A stretch of DNA of 64,000 nt from VRUE01 sp963703235 (GCA_963703235.1 OY969802.1:2108001-2172000), one strand, 5' to 3'; positions 27,955 to 37,061 are shown, counted from the stretch's first letter. Notes: generated by a model not told the origin, from the letters alone. Made by a program: numbers and translations.

Positions 27955-28175
27955 CCGACTCGAAGTACCTGGTCGCGTCGACCGCGTCCCCGAGCAGTGT
28001 CCGGTTCCACCGCTTCCAGGCGGAGTTGCCCAACGAGATGTGGCAGGCCGACTGCACCACATCGGCATCGGCGCCCATAAGGGCCGGCGGGTCAAGCTCC
28101 TCATTGCCGATCGCGACATCCGGGTCCTCGACCTCGACACGGGCGAGCTGATCCGTGGCCCTACCCGCCGCGGAA
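27955..28175 (+). pseudogene. IS481-family transposase remnant with internal deletion
   Basis: FQAELPNEMWQAD, matching residues near the first catalytic Asp of the transposase at 25161, is followed directly by HHIGIGAHKGRRVKLLIADR, its C-terminal end; about 200 residues are missing. It cannot encode an active enzyme. The stretch 27830-27954 between it and the ATPase gene is AT-richer and holds nothing I recognise. Confidence 0.75.
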
Positions 28176-28220
28176 TTTGTCCCTACCTGTCCCTGCCTAC
28201 TGTTCTTCAGGAAGGCGACA

Positions 28221-28240
28221 TTTGGCTTTGTGGAGCCAAA
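28221..28240 (-). terminator. Hairpin just after tRNA-Arg
   Basis: TTTGGCT / AGCCAAA with a six-base loop, seven bases beyond the 3' end of the tRNA on the minus strand. It could end the tRNA transcript, although the U-tract is missing. Confidence 0.4.
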
Positions 28241-28247
28241 TTCGGGA

Positions 28248-29554
<1,307 letters not shown>

Positions 29555-29561
29555 GACCTAC

Positions 29562-29987
29562 CTAAGCCGCAGACGGCGGCTCGCTCTCCCCCTGCTTGTG
29601 GATCGGCAACAGCTGCACCTCGCTCCCTCCACCTTCTGAAGGCTGACCCGCCCGCTTACCCGAGCGAGCGGGCGGGTCAGCCGCTGATTTGTCGCCAACC
29701 CTCCGCAGCACTCGCGCCGCGATCTGCGGATCGAACCGCAGTCGAGGCTTCGCCCCGCTGCCCAGCTTGACCGCGCCCAGCTCGATCGCATGGGAGTAGA
29801 CCCAGGACCGCTCGATCCCGAACCGCCGCGCCAACTCGGCGGCATCGACCAGCTCGCTTCTTTGCAGGCTGCGCTTTTCAAGCAACTCGACCACCTTGCG
29901 GGCGATCATCTCGGTTGCCTGCGGGTCGAGCTTGATGCGCGTGGATGCCATTTCGACTCTGCTGTCCATCGCGCGGCCCGAATGCAT
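29562..29987 (-). CDS. Helix-turn-helix protein, likely excisionase/RDF
   Basis: A 141-residue DNA-binding protein. The central helix-turn-helix SELVDAAELARRFGIERSWVYSHAIELGAVKLGSG (residues 44-78) followed by PRLRFDPQ is the MerR/excisionase-like layout in which a short wing follows the recognition helix. ATG 29987 gives the longest form; ATG 29951 (MASTRIKLDPQ) is also possible. It sits seven bases upstream of the integrase on the same strand, the usual place of a recombination directionality factor. That role is an inference from domain and position. Confidence 0.7.
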   Translation of the reverse strand: MHSGRAMDSRVEMASTRIKLDPQATEMIARKVVELLEKRSLQRSELVDAAELARRFGIERSWVYSHAIELGAVKLGSGAKPRLRFDPQIAARVLRRVGDKSAADPPARSGKRAGQPSEGGGSEVQLLPIHKQGESEPPSAA

Positions 29988-30271
29988 CGGGCGGACCCTC
30001 CAAAAAGGGGGTTCCCAGTGTGTCGTGCTGTGGGGCTGGTGCCTAGAGAGGGGTTACGGAGGCCCCCGCTGTAGTGGCTCTTGCGGTGCCGATTGGGATC
30101 GCTGGACCTAGTGGTCATTTGGATGTGTTGGCGCTAGCTGGTCTTTTGACTGCTTGCTTGGTGTCTTGGAATGGGGAGATTTCGGCGGGTCGGAGCTGTC
30201 GCAGGGAGCTGCGGCATTTTCGAGCTGGAAGCGCCGCAGTTGCTCCGGCCCGCCGGAATCTCCCCACCCGC
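29988..30271. other. Intergenic region, G/T-rich
   Basis: 284 bases between the broken winged-helix gene and the excisionase-like gene. The plus strand is unusually G/T-rich around 30050-30170 and stays open in a frame without recognisable protein features. It probably holds the promoter for the excisionase-integrase unit. No site is convincing. Confidence 0.35.
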
Positions 30272-30572
30272 CTAGCAATTGCCTTCGTAGAGGATCTTCA
30301 GGAAGCGCAGAGCGGCCGGAGACGGCACGGCGAGGCCGCTTGGGCAATGCAGCAGCCCGACACCTGTCAGATCGCGCACAGCGGCGCTCCAGCGCATCGC
30401 CTTCTGCAAAGTCATTCAACCCGCTCGTGATCTCGCGAACGAGATCAGGGGTCGTCAGCAGCGTCGGGTGCCGACTGAGGACGTGGATCAGGACGACGCC
30501 CTGATCGCGAATGTCCTGGGCTTCGGTGGGCGGGACGTTCTCCTCGCCTCCCCCACTAGGCTGGTCTTGCAT
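30272..30572 (-). pseudogene. Small winged-helix-like regulator, frameshifted
   Basis: From ATG 30572 (AAAGGAG ribosome-binding sequence) the product reads IRDQGVVLIHVLSRHPTLLT and VREITSGLNDFAEGDALER; a shift at about 30381-30386 then brings in AVRDLTGVGLLHCPSGLAVP and a stop at 30272. The restored protein of about 100 residues has the helix/wing spacing of small winged-helix DNA-binding proteins. It is divergent from the XRE gene, a layout typical of island control regions. Both the family and the frameshift are inferred by eye. Confidence 0.55.
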
Positions 30573-30713
30573 GGGAAAGCACTCCTTTCCTGTGCCACGC
30601 CCCCGGCTGTTCCACCAGCGCGGGGGCACTTTCTTGTCGAATGTCGAGGCTAGCGCAGCATCCGCTAAAACACAAGTGCTGAAACAGGTGGATCGAGACG
30701 CCTGCGTTTGAGA

Positions 30714-30965
30714 ATGTGCCGACAGAGGATGCGCCGCTCAGACCAACCCCAGCCCGCTCTAGGCAAAGCGATCCGTCAGCTGCGCGACAAGCGCGGCATG
30801 ACCCAGGAAGCCCTAGCCCACGCCGCAGGCGTCACCGTCGGCCACCTCTCGATGGTCGAACGCGGTCACTCCAACCCAACCTGGGCCACGGTAAAGGCAC
30901 TCTCGACGGCCCTTGACACGTCGATGGTCGAGTTGACCAAGCTTGCCGTTAGGTTCGAAACTTAG
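30714..30965 (+). CDS. XRE-family helix-turn-helix regulator
   Basis: An 83-residue Cro/CI-type protein: ALGKAIRQLRDKRGMTQEAL, AAGVTVGHLSMVERGHSNPT and TWATVKALSTALD form the five-helix domain. ATG 30714 or 30729 are possible starts; neither has a clear Shine-Dalgarno. It is divergent from the winged-helix gene at 30272, with about 140 bases between them, suggesting joint control of the island. Confidence 0.85.
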   Translation: MCRQRMRRSDQPQPALGKAIRQLRDKRGMTQEALAHAAGVTVGHLSMVERGHSNPTWATVKALSTALDTSMVELTKLAVRFET

Positions 30966-31006
30966 GCAAGATGCCAGTGGGTCCGCACTGCCAAAAGACT
31001 GTTGGC

Positions 31007-31594
31007 CTACTCCTGGAGGCGGTACCAGTCTCGTACGGATAGACGTAGACGCACAATCTCGTCCTCAGCCAAGGGACTGCAATGGGCGATTGGTCCACGT
31101 AGCGTGTTGAGGCGAGCCATGACTTGCTCAACTGCTTTCTGGTTCGAGAAAGTCTCACCAAACAGATCCCAGTTCGCGTTGATGAGTTGACCTAGCTCGC
31201 CGAAGGTCGTGAAATCAATCGGCAGGTCCGACCTCGGCGTAACAGCTGCCTCGATCTCCTTTTTCCTCCGCTTTTCGGCATCTGCCTTCAACTGGCTCGG
31301 AATGCGCTGACTATCCCACCAGCTATCACCCTCCTCCGTTGCGAGGGTATCGACGACAAGCGCACGTATGGTCTTCTCAAGGGAATAGAAAACCTCGTAG
31401 AGAGGAGCCATGGCAGCGGCCTCGGAACGAATTGCTTTCTCTATCTGGGGGTAGTAGGCGTCATCGGCGTCAATAAGACGCCGATGCCCGCGGTTGAGTT
31501 CGACGCCCTGCTCGCGCTCTACACGGTCAAGATCGTGCTCTAGGAGCTGGTTCGTAATTCCAAACAACTTAATCGCGTCGTCCAGTGGGCTCAC
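31007..31594 (-). CDS. Swt1-type HEPN-domain protein
   Basis: A 195-residue protein. The N-terminal half is helical (LFGITNQLLEHDLDRVEREQG). The C-terminal half has the Swt1 HEPN pattern: YSLEKTIRALVVDTLATEEG, WWDSQRIP, FTTFGELGQLINANWDLFGE, and the RNase motif R-x4-H in LRGPIAHCSPLAEDEIVRL (about residues 165-183). HEPN proteins are commonly RNases in toxin or defence systems. GTG 31594 overlaps the stop of the DUF5343-like gene (GTGA), so the two were translationally coupled. The partner is broken by an IS3 element; this gene is intact. Confidence 0.75.
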   Translation of the reverse strand: MSPLDDAIKLFGITNQLLEHDLDRVEREQGVELNRGHRRLIDADDAYYPQIEKAIRSEAAAMAPLYEVFYSLEKTIRALVVDTLATEEGDSWWDSQRIPSQLKADAEKRRKKEIEAAVTPRSDLPIDFTTFGELGQLINANWDLFGETFSNQKAVEQVMARLNTLRGPIAHCSPLAEDEIVRLRLSVRDWYRLQE

Positions 31595-31986
31595 GTCAAT
31601 AGGTGCTCTCGAAGGCTCTTGAAGATTGCGTTGAAGACAGCAACGTCAGACGTCGCCGGAAGCTGAAGATTGATCGTGTAGTTCAAGCCGAGCTTCGGCC
31701 GGCCGACGCCATTCTCTGACTTTTCTTCCGCTTCCTCCTCTCGGGAATCGACATCGACCGACTCCTCTGAGCTTGCATCGTGGTCCGCAAAGGAATCAAG
31801 CGCTCTTGAACGACTTAGCGATCAGGTTCACGGTCCTTGAACCCTTCTCTTCGCCGGTCACTTGGACAATGAGCGATTTCAACGCTGGCTCTGCCAGATC
31901 ATGGGCGTACTCGTTGTGAGCCAGGCCGAGTTTGACGGAGACCCCGAAGCCAGGATTCCTCCTGGCGGAAGGGAACCGATCAAGCC

Positions 31987-32289
31987 ATGGCAGGAAAGAG
32001 GAAGTACCCCGAAGAGCTGTTGGAGCGCGGTGCCCGGATGGTCTTCGAGTCCGGCCGGCCAATCGCCCATGTTGCACGCGATCTAGGCATCCACCACGAG
32101 ACGCTGCGCAAATGGGTGCGCCAGACCGAAGCCGACGAGGGCAAGCGGTCCGAGCTGCTGAGTGGTGAGGAGCGCGAGCGCCTGAAAGCGCTGGAGCGCG
32201 AGAACCGCGAGTTGCGTCGCGCCAACGAGATCCTCAAGAGCGCGTCGGCGTTTTTCGCGGCCGAGCTCGACCCACACCGAACGAAGTGA
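31987..32289 (+). CDS. IS3-family OrfA (helix-turn-helix protein)
   Basis: A 100-residue protein with a transposase_8 helix-turn-helix (YPEELLERGARMVFESGRP, IAHVARDLGIHHETLRKWV) and a C-terminal leucine-zipper-like helix (RLKALERENRELRRANEIL) that joins OrfA to the catalytic OrfB in the family. The stop overlaps the OrfB GTG (GTGA). No A-rich slippery run is obvious at the overlap, so coupling by reinitiation is possible. Confidence 0.92.
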   Translation: MAGKRKYPEELLERGARMVFESGRPIAHVARDLGIHHETLRKWVRQTEADEGKRSELLSGEERERLKALERENRELRRANEILKSASAFFAAELDPHRTK

Positions 32290-33161
32290 GCTCCTTCATC
32301 GAGGAGCACCGAGAGCGCTTCGGGGTCGAGCCGATCTGCAGCACCCTGGAGGTGTCGGCCTCCGCCTACTACGAGCGACGAACCGGCCGCCGGTCCCCTC
32401 GGGCAATCGAGGACGAGCGCCTGCTGGGACGCATCCGCGCAGTCCACGAGCGCAACTACTGCGCCTACGGCTACCGGCGAATGTGGATCGCTCTGAAGCG
32501 GGAGGGTGAGGAGGTGGGACGCGGCCGGGTGCAGCGGCTGATGCGCCAAGCCGGGATCCAAGGCGCCAAGCGGCGTGGGAAGGCGTGGCGCACAACGAAG
32601 CCCGACCCCCTTGCCCATCGCCGGCCCGACTTGGTGGAGCGGAACTTCAGCGCCAAAGGCCCGAACCGCCTCTGGGTCGCCGACCTCTCATACCTGCGCT
32701 GCTGGGAGGGCAACCTGTTCTTCGCCTTCGCGATCGACGCCTTCAGCCGCAAGGTGGTCGGCTGGCAGCTGGCGCCGCACATGCGCACAGACCTCGTCCT
32801 CGACGCTCTGCGTATGGCGCTCGGCCAGCGCGAGGCCGGCGCCGACGTCGAGCTGGTCCATCACTCCGACCGCGGCTCTCAATACACGTCGATCGACTAC
32901 ACCCAGACGCTCGACGACCACGGCGTCCTCGCCTCCGTCGGCTCGGTCGGAGATGCCTATGACAACGCGATGGCCGAGAGCTTCGTCGACTCCTTCAAGA
33001 CCGAGTTGATCGCCGACCGCTCTTGGCGCACTCGCACGCAGCTCGAGCTCGCCGTCGTCGAGTACATCGCCTGGTTCAACAACGATCGCCTGCATGAATC
33101 CCTCGGCGATCGATCACCCGCTGAGTTCGAGGAACTATACGTTGCCCATGGAGTCAACTGA
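32286..33161 (+). CDS. IS3-family OrfB transposase (DDE)
   Basis: A 291-residue catalytic subunit: HTH_21 region (YGYRRMWIALKREGEEVGRG), rve core with Asp in LWVADLSYLR, Asp in VHHSDRGSQYTS and Glu in NAMAESFVDSFKTELI, and the terminal FNNDRLHESLGDRSPAEFE. All catalytic residues are present, so the element may be mobile. It starts at GTG 32286 within the end of orfA. Confidence 0.95.
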   Translation: MSSFIEEHRERFGVEPICSTLEVSASAYYERRTGRRSPRAIEDERLLGRIRAVHERNYCAYGYRRMWIALKREGEEVGRGRVQRLMRQAGIQGAKRRGKAWRTTKPDPLAHRRPDLVERNFSAKGPNRLWVADLSYLRCWEGNLFFAFAIDAFSRKVVGWQLAPHMRTDLVLDALRMALGQREAGADVELVHHSDRGSQYTSIDYTQTLDDHGVLASVGSVGDAYDNAMAESFVDSFKTELIADRSWRTRTQLELAVVEYIAWFNNDRLHESLGDRSPAEFEELYVAHGVN

Positions 33162-33715
33162 GCTATCCACAAGGAAATAGGAAACCACCAATCACGGTCT
33201 CCGTGGAACCTGGTCCGGCTCATTGATCTCGTACAACGGCGCATAGCCTCTTTTCAGCCCCTCCGCCGCCGCCGCACCGCGCTGGGAGTCGGTCCCTCGA
33301 AACTGTTTGTAGAGCTCGGTGGGAGAACCGTCACTGCCTATAAAGCCAATCCTCTTGAAGAAGGGCACCACTGGCCGAGCAGAGCCACCAGACATCCCGA
33401 GCTTGGTTGCGAGGAAGTCGTGCGTGAACCGCGCGGGCGTGGAAGCCGCCTGGACTTTGTCCAAGGCTTTCTTGATGTTTCCGTAAGCCGTTACGTACGG
33501 TAGCTTTGCCTGTGCCATGGGAAGCCTCTCGTCTTTGTGGGCGGTTAGTAATAGTAACGAGCGTCCTTCCACGGCTACATCCAAGCTGGAATTTGCAGGG
33601 AAATAGGCTTAGATAGCGGCTCCGCTGCCCATGTCTTCCGGCTGCTCAGCATCTCCGTGCCCAGGAAAATCGCTTGTCTGTGCGAGGAAGGGCTGGTGAA
33701 TAGAACTGAATCGCG

Positions 33716-34126
33716 TCAGTTGGGCTGCAAAGTCAGCTCTCGGTCTTTCTCCGAGACGCTGACCGTGTAAGCCATCATCAGGTCGGCGCGGCCCCAGAGA
33801 GCATTGAGGCTGGCGACAAAGAGTGGTGTGATCTCGAATTCAAGCTCTGGAAGGCCGTCAACAATTGCTCCGCAGGGCTTTTGGGCGAGCCAAGCAGATG
33901 CTGAGCCCTCCACCTGGCCGACCTCAACCGGGGCGAGGTCATCGACCGTGTAGCCAAGCTCCTCTGCGTAGTCGATTGGAAGTACGGACCTGTCGGCGCC
34001 TGTGTCAACGAGGCCGGAGATCATGATCTCTTGTTTGAACCCGATCAACGTGAGCAAGAGATATGGCCGTAGCTGGCCATCGGGACCTGGTCTGTACGGA
34101 GCGGTGAAGCTCCCCGGGCGCTCCAC
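33716..34126 (-). CDS. Retropepsin-like aspartic protease
   Basis: A 136-residue single-domain protein with the clan AA motif ISGLVDTGADRSVLPIDYAE (catalytic Asp near residue 41) and a second half ending ALWGRADLMMAYTVSVSEKD, in which the hydrophobic-hydrophobic-Gly pattern is altered (LWG). Such small enzymes would work as dimers. It starts five bases after the DUF5678-like gene. No signal peptide is seen, so it is cytoplasmic. Substrate unknown; the paired small protein is the obvious candidate partner. Confidence 0.82.
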   Translation of the reverse strand: MERPGSFTAPYRPGPDGQLRPYLLLTLIGFKQEIMISGLVDTGADRSVLPIDYAEELGYTVDDLAPVEVGQVEGSASAWLAQKPCGAIVDGLPELEFEITPLFVASLNALWGRADLMMAYTVSVSEKDRELTLQPN

Positions 34127-34131
34127 GGGAC

Positions 34132-34389
34132 TCAGGCGATGAAGTAGCCGGGGCGGGAGCGAGGAACGGGAACGATCGCGTCCGTGGGTCTGACCTCGGG
34201 TTGGTTTCGCAAGCCCTTTGCGCTGAGATCGCTAGCGACGACCTTGCCGTTGCGGAGGGCGACCCACTTGCCCATGTAGGGCGCCAGGTCCTCTTTCGGT
34301 TCAAGCTCGGCCTGGGCGCGACGAAAGCTGTCTTGATCTTGGACCGCCATCAGTTCCTCATTTCCGGCGACTTCGCCATGTTCCTCCAA
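34132..34389 (-). CDS. Small DUF5678-like partner of the retropepsin
   Basis: An 85-residue protein whose core PYMGKWVALRNGKVVASDL (residues 37-55) has the short beta-hairpin pattern of DUF5678 proteins (GKWVAL-x-NGKVVA). ATG 34389 gives the full form; the internal Met at residue 14 is possible. It is followed after five bases by the retropepsin gene. I recall this pairing from other genomes, but its role is not established. Confidence 0.65.
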   Translation of the reverse strand: MEEHGEVAGNEELMAVQDQDSFRRAQAELEPKEDLAPYMGKWVALRNGKVVASDLSAKGLRNQPEVRPTDAIVPVPRSRPGYFIA

Positions 34390-34432
34390 TCACCATAGCG
34401 ATGCAACCGGGAACGTCGGACGGAACGTTTCC

Positions 34433-34461
34433 TTGGGCAGCGAGCGGTCTTCGCTGCCCAA
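34433..34461. terminator. Perfect 11-bp hairpin
   Basis: TTGGGCAGCGA / TCGCTGCCCAA with a seven-base loop, between the DUF5678-like gene and the tRNA-Arg half at 34562. A similar core TTGGGCAG/CTGCCCAA recurs at 35369-35387 before the next tRNA half, so it may belong to the integrated elements. Confidence 0.5.
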
Positions 34462-34561
34462 ATCAACGCGAATCGTGCGTAATCGAAGTGGATTTCGAGA
34501 CCATGCGACCTGCCGCGCATCCCGCTCTAGAGAGCCGAAAACCCCAACTCCTCCGCGTCGG

Positions 34562-34606
<45 letters not shown>

Positions 34607-34620
34607 GTTAAGCGTAGCTT

Positions 34621-35022
34621 TTAGGAATCTCCAAATTGCTCGGTAGCCCAGGCCCTGGTCTGTTCGACTAGGGCCAGCGTCTCTCGGCGGTGAAGCGCCG
34701 GCTCAGGCAGATCGGCGTAGCGAAACCCGGCTGCCCAGGGGGTCAGATCCGGCAGGTTGTCCGCGTGTTCAGGTCGAGAAATCTCGGCGCTGTCCAGCAG
34801 CGTGAGCAGGTACGTGATGTTGTGGGTGCGCTCATACGAGACGTCGTTGTGCGCGAGCACTGCCTTGATCATCTTCTCGACAGCCTGCTGGGCGTGGAAT
34901 CCGAGGACGTCGTCCGGGACATCGCCGTCCTCGATCAGGCGCATCAGGACGATCTCATCGCCGGCTGCCTTCCGCATCAGCAGGCGGGCAAGCTCGTGGC
35001 CGTTACGAAGCTCTGCCGCCAA
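34621..35022 (-). CDS. HEPN-domain protein of a HEPN/MNT pair
   Basis: A 133-residue protein with FHAQQAVEKMIKAVLAHNDV (HEPN helix) and the catalytic-type R-x-H in YERTHNITYLLTLLD. In the HEPN/MNT toxin-antitoxin type, HEPN is the RNase and the nucleotidyltransferase modifies a Tyr near the HEPN active site; the Tyr of YERTH would be the candidate target. The start overlaps the end of the MNT gene by 20 bases. Together they fill the short element between two tRNA-Arg half copies. Confidence 0.88.
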   Translation of the reverse strand: MAAELRNGHELARLLMRKAAGDEIVLMRLIEDGDVPDDVLGFHAQQAVEKMIKAVLAHNDVSYERTHNITYLLTLLDSAEISRPEHADNLPDLTPWAAGFRYADLPEPALHRRETLALVEQTRAWATEQFGDS

Positions 35023-35326
35023 CGACCTGTCCCTGCGTCAGAGCGTCGTGAAGCATCGTCCCTCGAACTGCGCCCCATCGGCGGGCGTGATCTTCGGTGA
35101 CCACCACCACGTCAGCGGGGACGCCAAGTTCCCCGACCAACCTTCCGAGCCTCACCGACTCACCAAATCGGTCGGCAAGATCTGGCTCGATGACCAGGAA
35201 ATCCACATCGCTGTCGGCCCTCTCCTCTCCTCTCGCGTAGGAGCCGAAGAGGATCACCTTGGAATCAGCACCGGCAGCCTCCGCTAGGGCCTGTCCGGCG
35301 CGCTGAATCAGATCGCGGGAAGCCAT
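35003..35326 (-). CDS. MNT-type nucleotidyltransferase (antitoxin)
   Basis: A 107-residue minimal nucleotidyltransferase with the signature GSYARGEERADSDVDFLV (GSx10DxD; near residues 27-44). It is expected to inactivate the HEPN toxin by adding AMP. It precedes the HEPN gene on the same strand and overlaps it by 20 bases. The start ATG 35326 gives a complete domain. Confidence 0.9.
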   Translation of the reverse strand: MASRDLIQRAGQALAEAAGADSKVILFGSYARGEERADSDVDFLVIEPDLADRFGESVRLGRLVGELGVPADVVVVTEDHARRWGAVRGTMLHDALTQGQVVGGRAS

Positions 35327-35368
35327 GACGGCAACGGTAACGGAGTGAGAGCGGGGAACTGCAATTCA

Positions 35369-35387
35369 TTGGGCAGCGGCTGCCCAA
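35369..35387. terminator. Short hairpin before attachment copy 3
   Basis: TTGGGCAG-CGG-CTGCCCAA, similar to the hairpin at 34433-34461. It lies about 100 bases before the tRNA-Arg half at 35486. Confidence 0.4.
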
Positions 35388-35484
35388 ATCCGCGTAGATC
35401 CCCCGCAATCGAGTCGCATCGAAGCTATGGGTGACTCAGCCGATTCGGCTCTGCAGCGGCGAAGGAGCCGATTCCTCGATTTAG

Positions 35485-35530
<46 letters not shown>

Positions 35531-35543
35531 GCTCATCGTAGAG

Positions 35544-36020
35544 CTATTGGCCGGTGGCCTCGAGGTCCTCTAGATCGGCTTGATCGCGCGTTCTTCCTGC
35601 CGCTCGCTTCATCGCCTTCAAGTCCTCGAACGAGCAAACGAGGACTCTGATGCCGAGAAGCTCTGCATCGGTTGCCCCGGCACGCAGCTCGTCGTAAGTC
35701 GGAACGCCATCGAGTCCTTGCACGACATCCAAGCGGCCAAGGTCGGTTTCGATGGCAACCTGCTCGCCGCTGGCGAGCTGGCCGGCGATTGACGGCGGAG
35801 TGCTGAGGAATGACTCGCCGGTTTGCACATGTCCGTGGATGGCCACCGCGACGGCTGCCACCCGCTTGAAGTTCTCGGAATCCGGGGCAACAACGATGTC
35901 CACGTCCTTCGTCCCGCGTACGACGCCCCAGGCGCCGAGGGCGAGGCCACCAACGACGACGAACTCGACTTCCGCTTCCGTCAGTCGGAGAAGAATCTGA
36001 TCGAAGGCTGGGGAGCTCAC
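35544..36020 (-). CDS. AbiEii-like nucleotidyltransferase
   Basis: A 158-residue protein with VEFVVVGGLALGAWGVVRGT and KDVDIVVAPD: the GG...TxDxD pattern of the nucleotidyltransferase fold found in AbiEii and similar toxins. The C-terminal SFEDLKAMKRAAGRTRDQADLEDLEA is also typical. Its ATG overlaps the stop of the small gene 36017-36199 (ATGA), which suggests a two-gene toxin-antitoxin-like module. It lies directly beside the third tRNA-Arg repeat. No target is known. Confidence 0.82.
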   Translation of the reverse strand: MSSPAFDQILLRLTEAEVEFVVVGGLALGAWGVVRGTKDVDIVVAPDSENFKRVAAVAVAIHGHVQTGESFLSTPPSIAGQLASGEQVAIETDLGRLDVVQGLDGVPTYDELRAGATDAELLGIRVLVCSFEDLKAMKRAAGRTRDQADLEDLEATGQ

Positions 36021-36199
36021 CCTTTGCGGGCTACACCGGCGAATTCGAGCAGTTGGTGGCTCAGGGCAATCGTCTCGGCCAAGTTCACGCTCATGGGACG
36101 TTGCGCGTCCTCCCGTAGTCGCTGCAACCGGACCGCCTTGGCCTCGGCCGCGGCGTCCTTCGACGGCTTGCTCGGCCGCTGGGCGGACTCGGACTCCAT
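36017..36199 (-). CDS. Small protein coupled to the nucleotidyltransferase
   Basis: A 60-residue highly charged protein (AAAEAKAVRLQRLREDAQRP, then ALSHQLLEFAG) beginning MESESAQRPSK at 36199. The stop overlaps the start of the AbiEii-like gene. No domain is recognised; size and coupling suggest an antitoxin-like partner. Confidence 0.65.
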   Translation of the reverse strand: MESESAQRPSKPSKDAAAEAKAVRLQRLREDAQRPMSVNLAETIALSHQLLEFAGVARKG

Positions 36200-36268
36200 A
36201 GCCAACACGGTAGCGGAGCGGCGAAGACCTCTAGCTCAATGGGTTCGCCTCGACGGTTGGCGAGGCTT

Positions 36269-36784
36269 TCAGCTGAGCGATTCGACGGCGGCTTGCAGGC
36301 TCGCCGGATCGACGGCCGGAAAGCGGAACAGCTCGTCCTCGATCTTTTCGAACAGTTCGACGAGCATGGTGGGCTCGATCAGTCCGGAGGCCACCATGCT
36401 GCGGACGTCCTCGACGTCTAGCTCGAAGCCACGCTCCAGCTTGGAGAGCGCTTGCGAGTAGGGATCGAAGTCGAAGACCTCCAAATTGCCCTCGCGGAAG
36501 CGGAAGCGCGACCGGTCCTGCCAGCCCGGCAGAGGCGGCAGGAAGTCCAGCGGCGATGCCAGCTCGATGTTGAGCTCGATCTCCTCCTTGAGGTCGCGGA
36601 TGCGGGCGAGGGCGGCGTCGGAGTCGGGCTCGAAGCGGACGTCCACGGCGACGGTCGAGTCCCGCCAGCCCTCCAGCACCGCCGTGGCGCCGCCCGTGAG
36701 CAGCATCCGGGTGCCAGGGGCGACGACGCGACCGAGCTCTTGGGCGAGTTGCCTGATCCGCTCGGCGTCAGCCGCGTCGCGCAC
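36269..36784 (-). CDS. DUF6036-like nucleotidyltransferase-fold protein
   Basis: A 171-residue protein with MLLTGGATAVLEGWRDSTVAVDVRF: GG and the DxD-like VDVRF of a nucleotidyltransferase fold in which the acidic residues are partly altered. The middle contains IELNIELASPLDFLPPLPGW and the C-terminus is helical. It overlaps the 3' end of the gene 36768-37061, so the two are coupled. The family name is a recollection; activity is uncertain. Confidence 0.7.
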   Translation of the reverse strand: MRDAADAERIRQLAQELGRVVAPGTRMLLTGGATAVLEGWRDSTVAVDVRFEPDSDAALARIRDLKEEIELNIELASPLDFLPPLPGWQDRSRFRFREGNLEVFDFDPYSQALSKLERGFELDVEDVRSMVASGLIEPTMLVELFEKIEDELFRFPAVDPASLQAAVESLS

Positions 36785-37061
36785 GCTCTGCGGCTCCGGC
36801 GAAGCTGGCGACCCGGGCGAGGATCGCGTTGTAACGGGAGTGCGCTCCGTCCCCCAGCTCGTCGCTCAACTGCCGGTAGAGCCGGTGCGCCGCCGGCACG
36901 TCGCCGCCGGCGGCCGGCGCGTTCAGCCCCAGCCGCCGCAGGCGTCCCGCCGCCGATTGCACGGCGCTTGCGTTGACGCTCTCCCGCCCTGCCTCGAGGT
37001 CGGCGAGACCAGGCAGCACGATCTCGGCTCCGGGCAGGCTCTTCAGCCAATCGTCTCGCAT
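36768..37061 (-). CDS. Small helical protein coupled to the DUF6036-like gene
   Basis: A 97-residue protein beginning MRDDWLKSLPGAEIVLPGLA at 37061. It is rich in Ala, Leu and Arg with HRLYRQLSDELGDGAHSRYN near the end. Its C-terminus matches the remnant at 24910-25050. Longer readings upstream run antisense-like over the uracil-DNA glycosylase gene and are rejected. It is probably the first gene of a two-gene module. Function unknown. Confidence 0.65.
   Translation of the reverse strand: MRDDWLKSLPGAEIVLPGLADLEAGRESVNASAVQSAAGRLRRLGLNAPAAGGDVPAAHRLYRQLSDELGDGAHSRYNAILARVASFAGAAERARRG

Larger units (their letters stand above)
31917..33222 (+). mobile_element. IS3-family insertion sequence
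   Basis: About 1306 bases with imperfect terminal inverted repeats: the left end begins TGAGCCAGGCCGAGTTTGAC and the right end (complement) TGAGCCGGACCAGGTTCCAC, both continuing GGAGACC. A three-base target duplication TTG flanks it (31914-31916 and 33223-33225), as usual for IS3. It carries overlapping orfA and orfB and looks complete. Confidence 0.9.
31591..33518 (-). pseudogene. DUF5343-like gene split by an IS3 element and frameshifted
   Basis: The N-terminal part (from ATG 33518) reads LPYVTAYGNIKKALDKVQAA, FLATKLGMSGGSARPVVPFF and GYAPLYEINE; the C-terminal part, beyond the IS, resumes NEYAHDLAEPALKSLIVQV. Removing the IS and one TTG copy restores PLYEINEYAHDL exactly. A second lesion near 31797-31804 shifts the frame before LNYTINLQLPATSDVAVFNA, which ends at 31591. 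The winged-helix-like N-terminus and NAIFKSLREHLLT ending resemble DUF5343 proteins (recalled, not searched). It is coupled to the HEPN gene downstream. Confidence 0.8.

Noticed and set aside
30074..30430. Plus-strand ORF opposite the winged-helix remnant
   Set aside because: No ribosome-binding site or domain, and the opposite strand gives a coherent protein once the frame is corrected.
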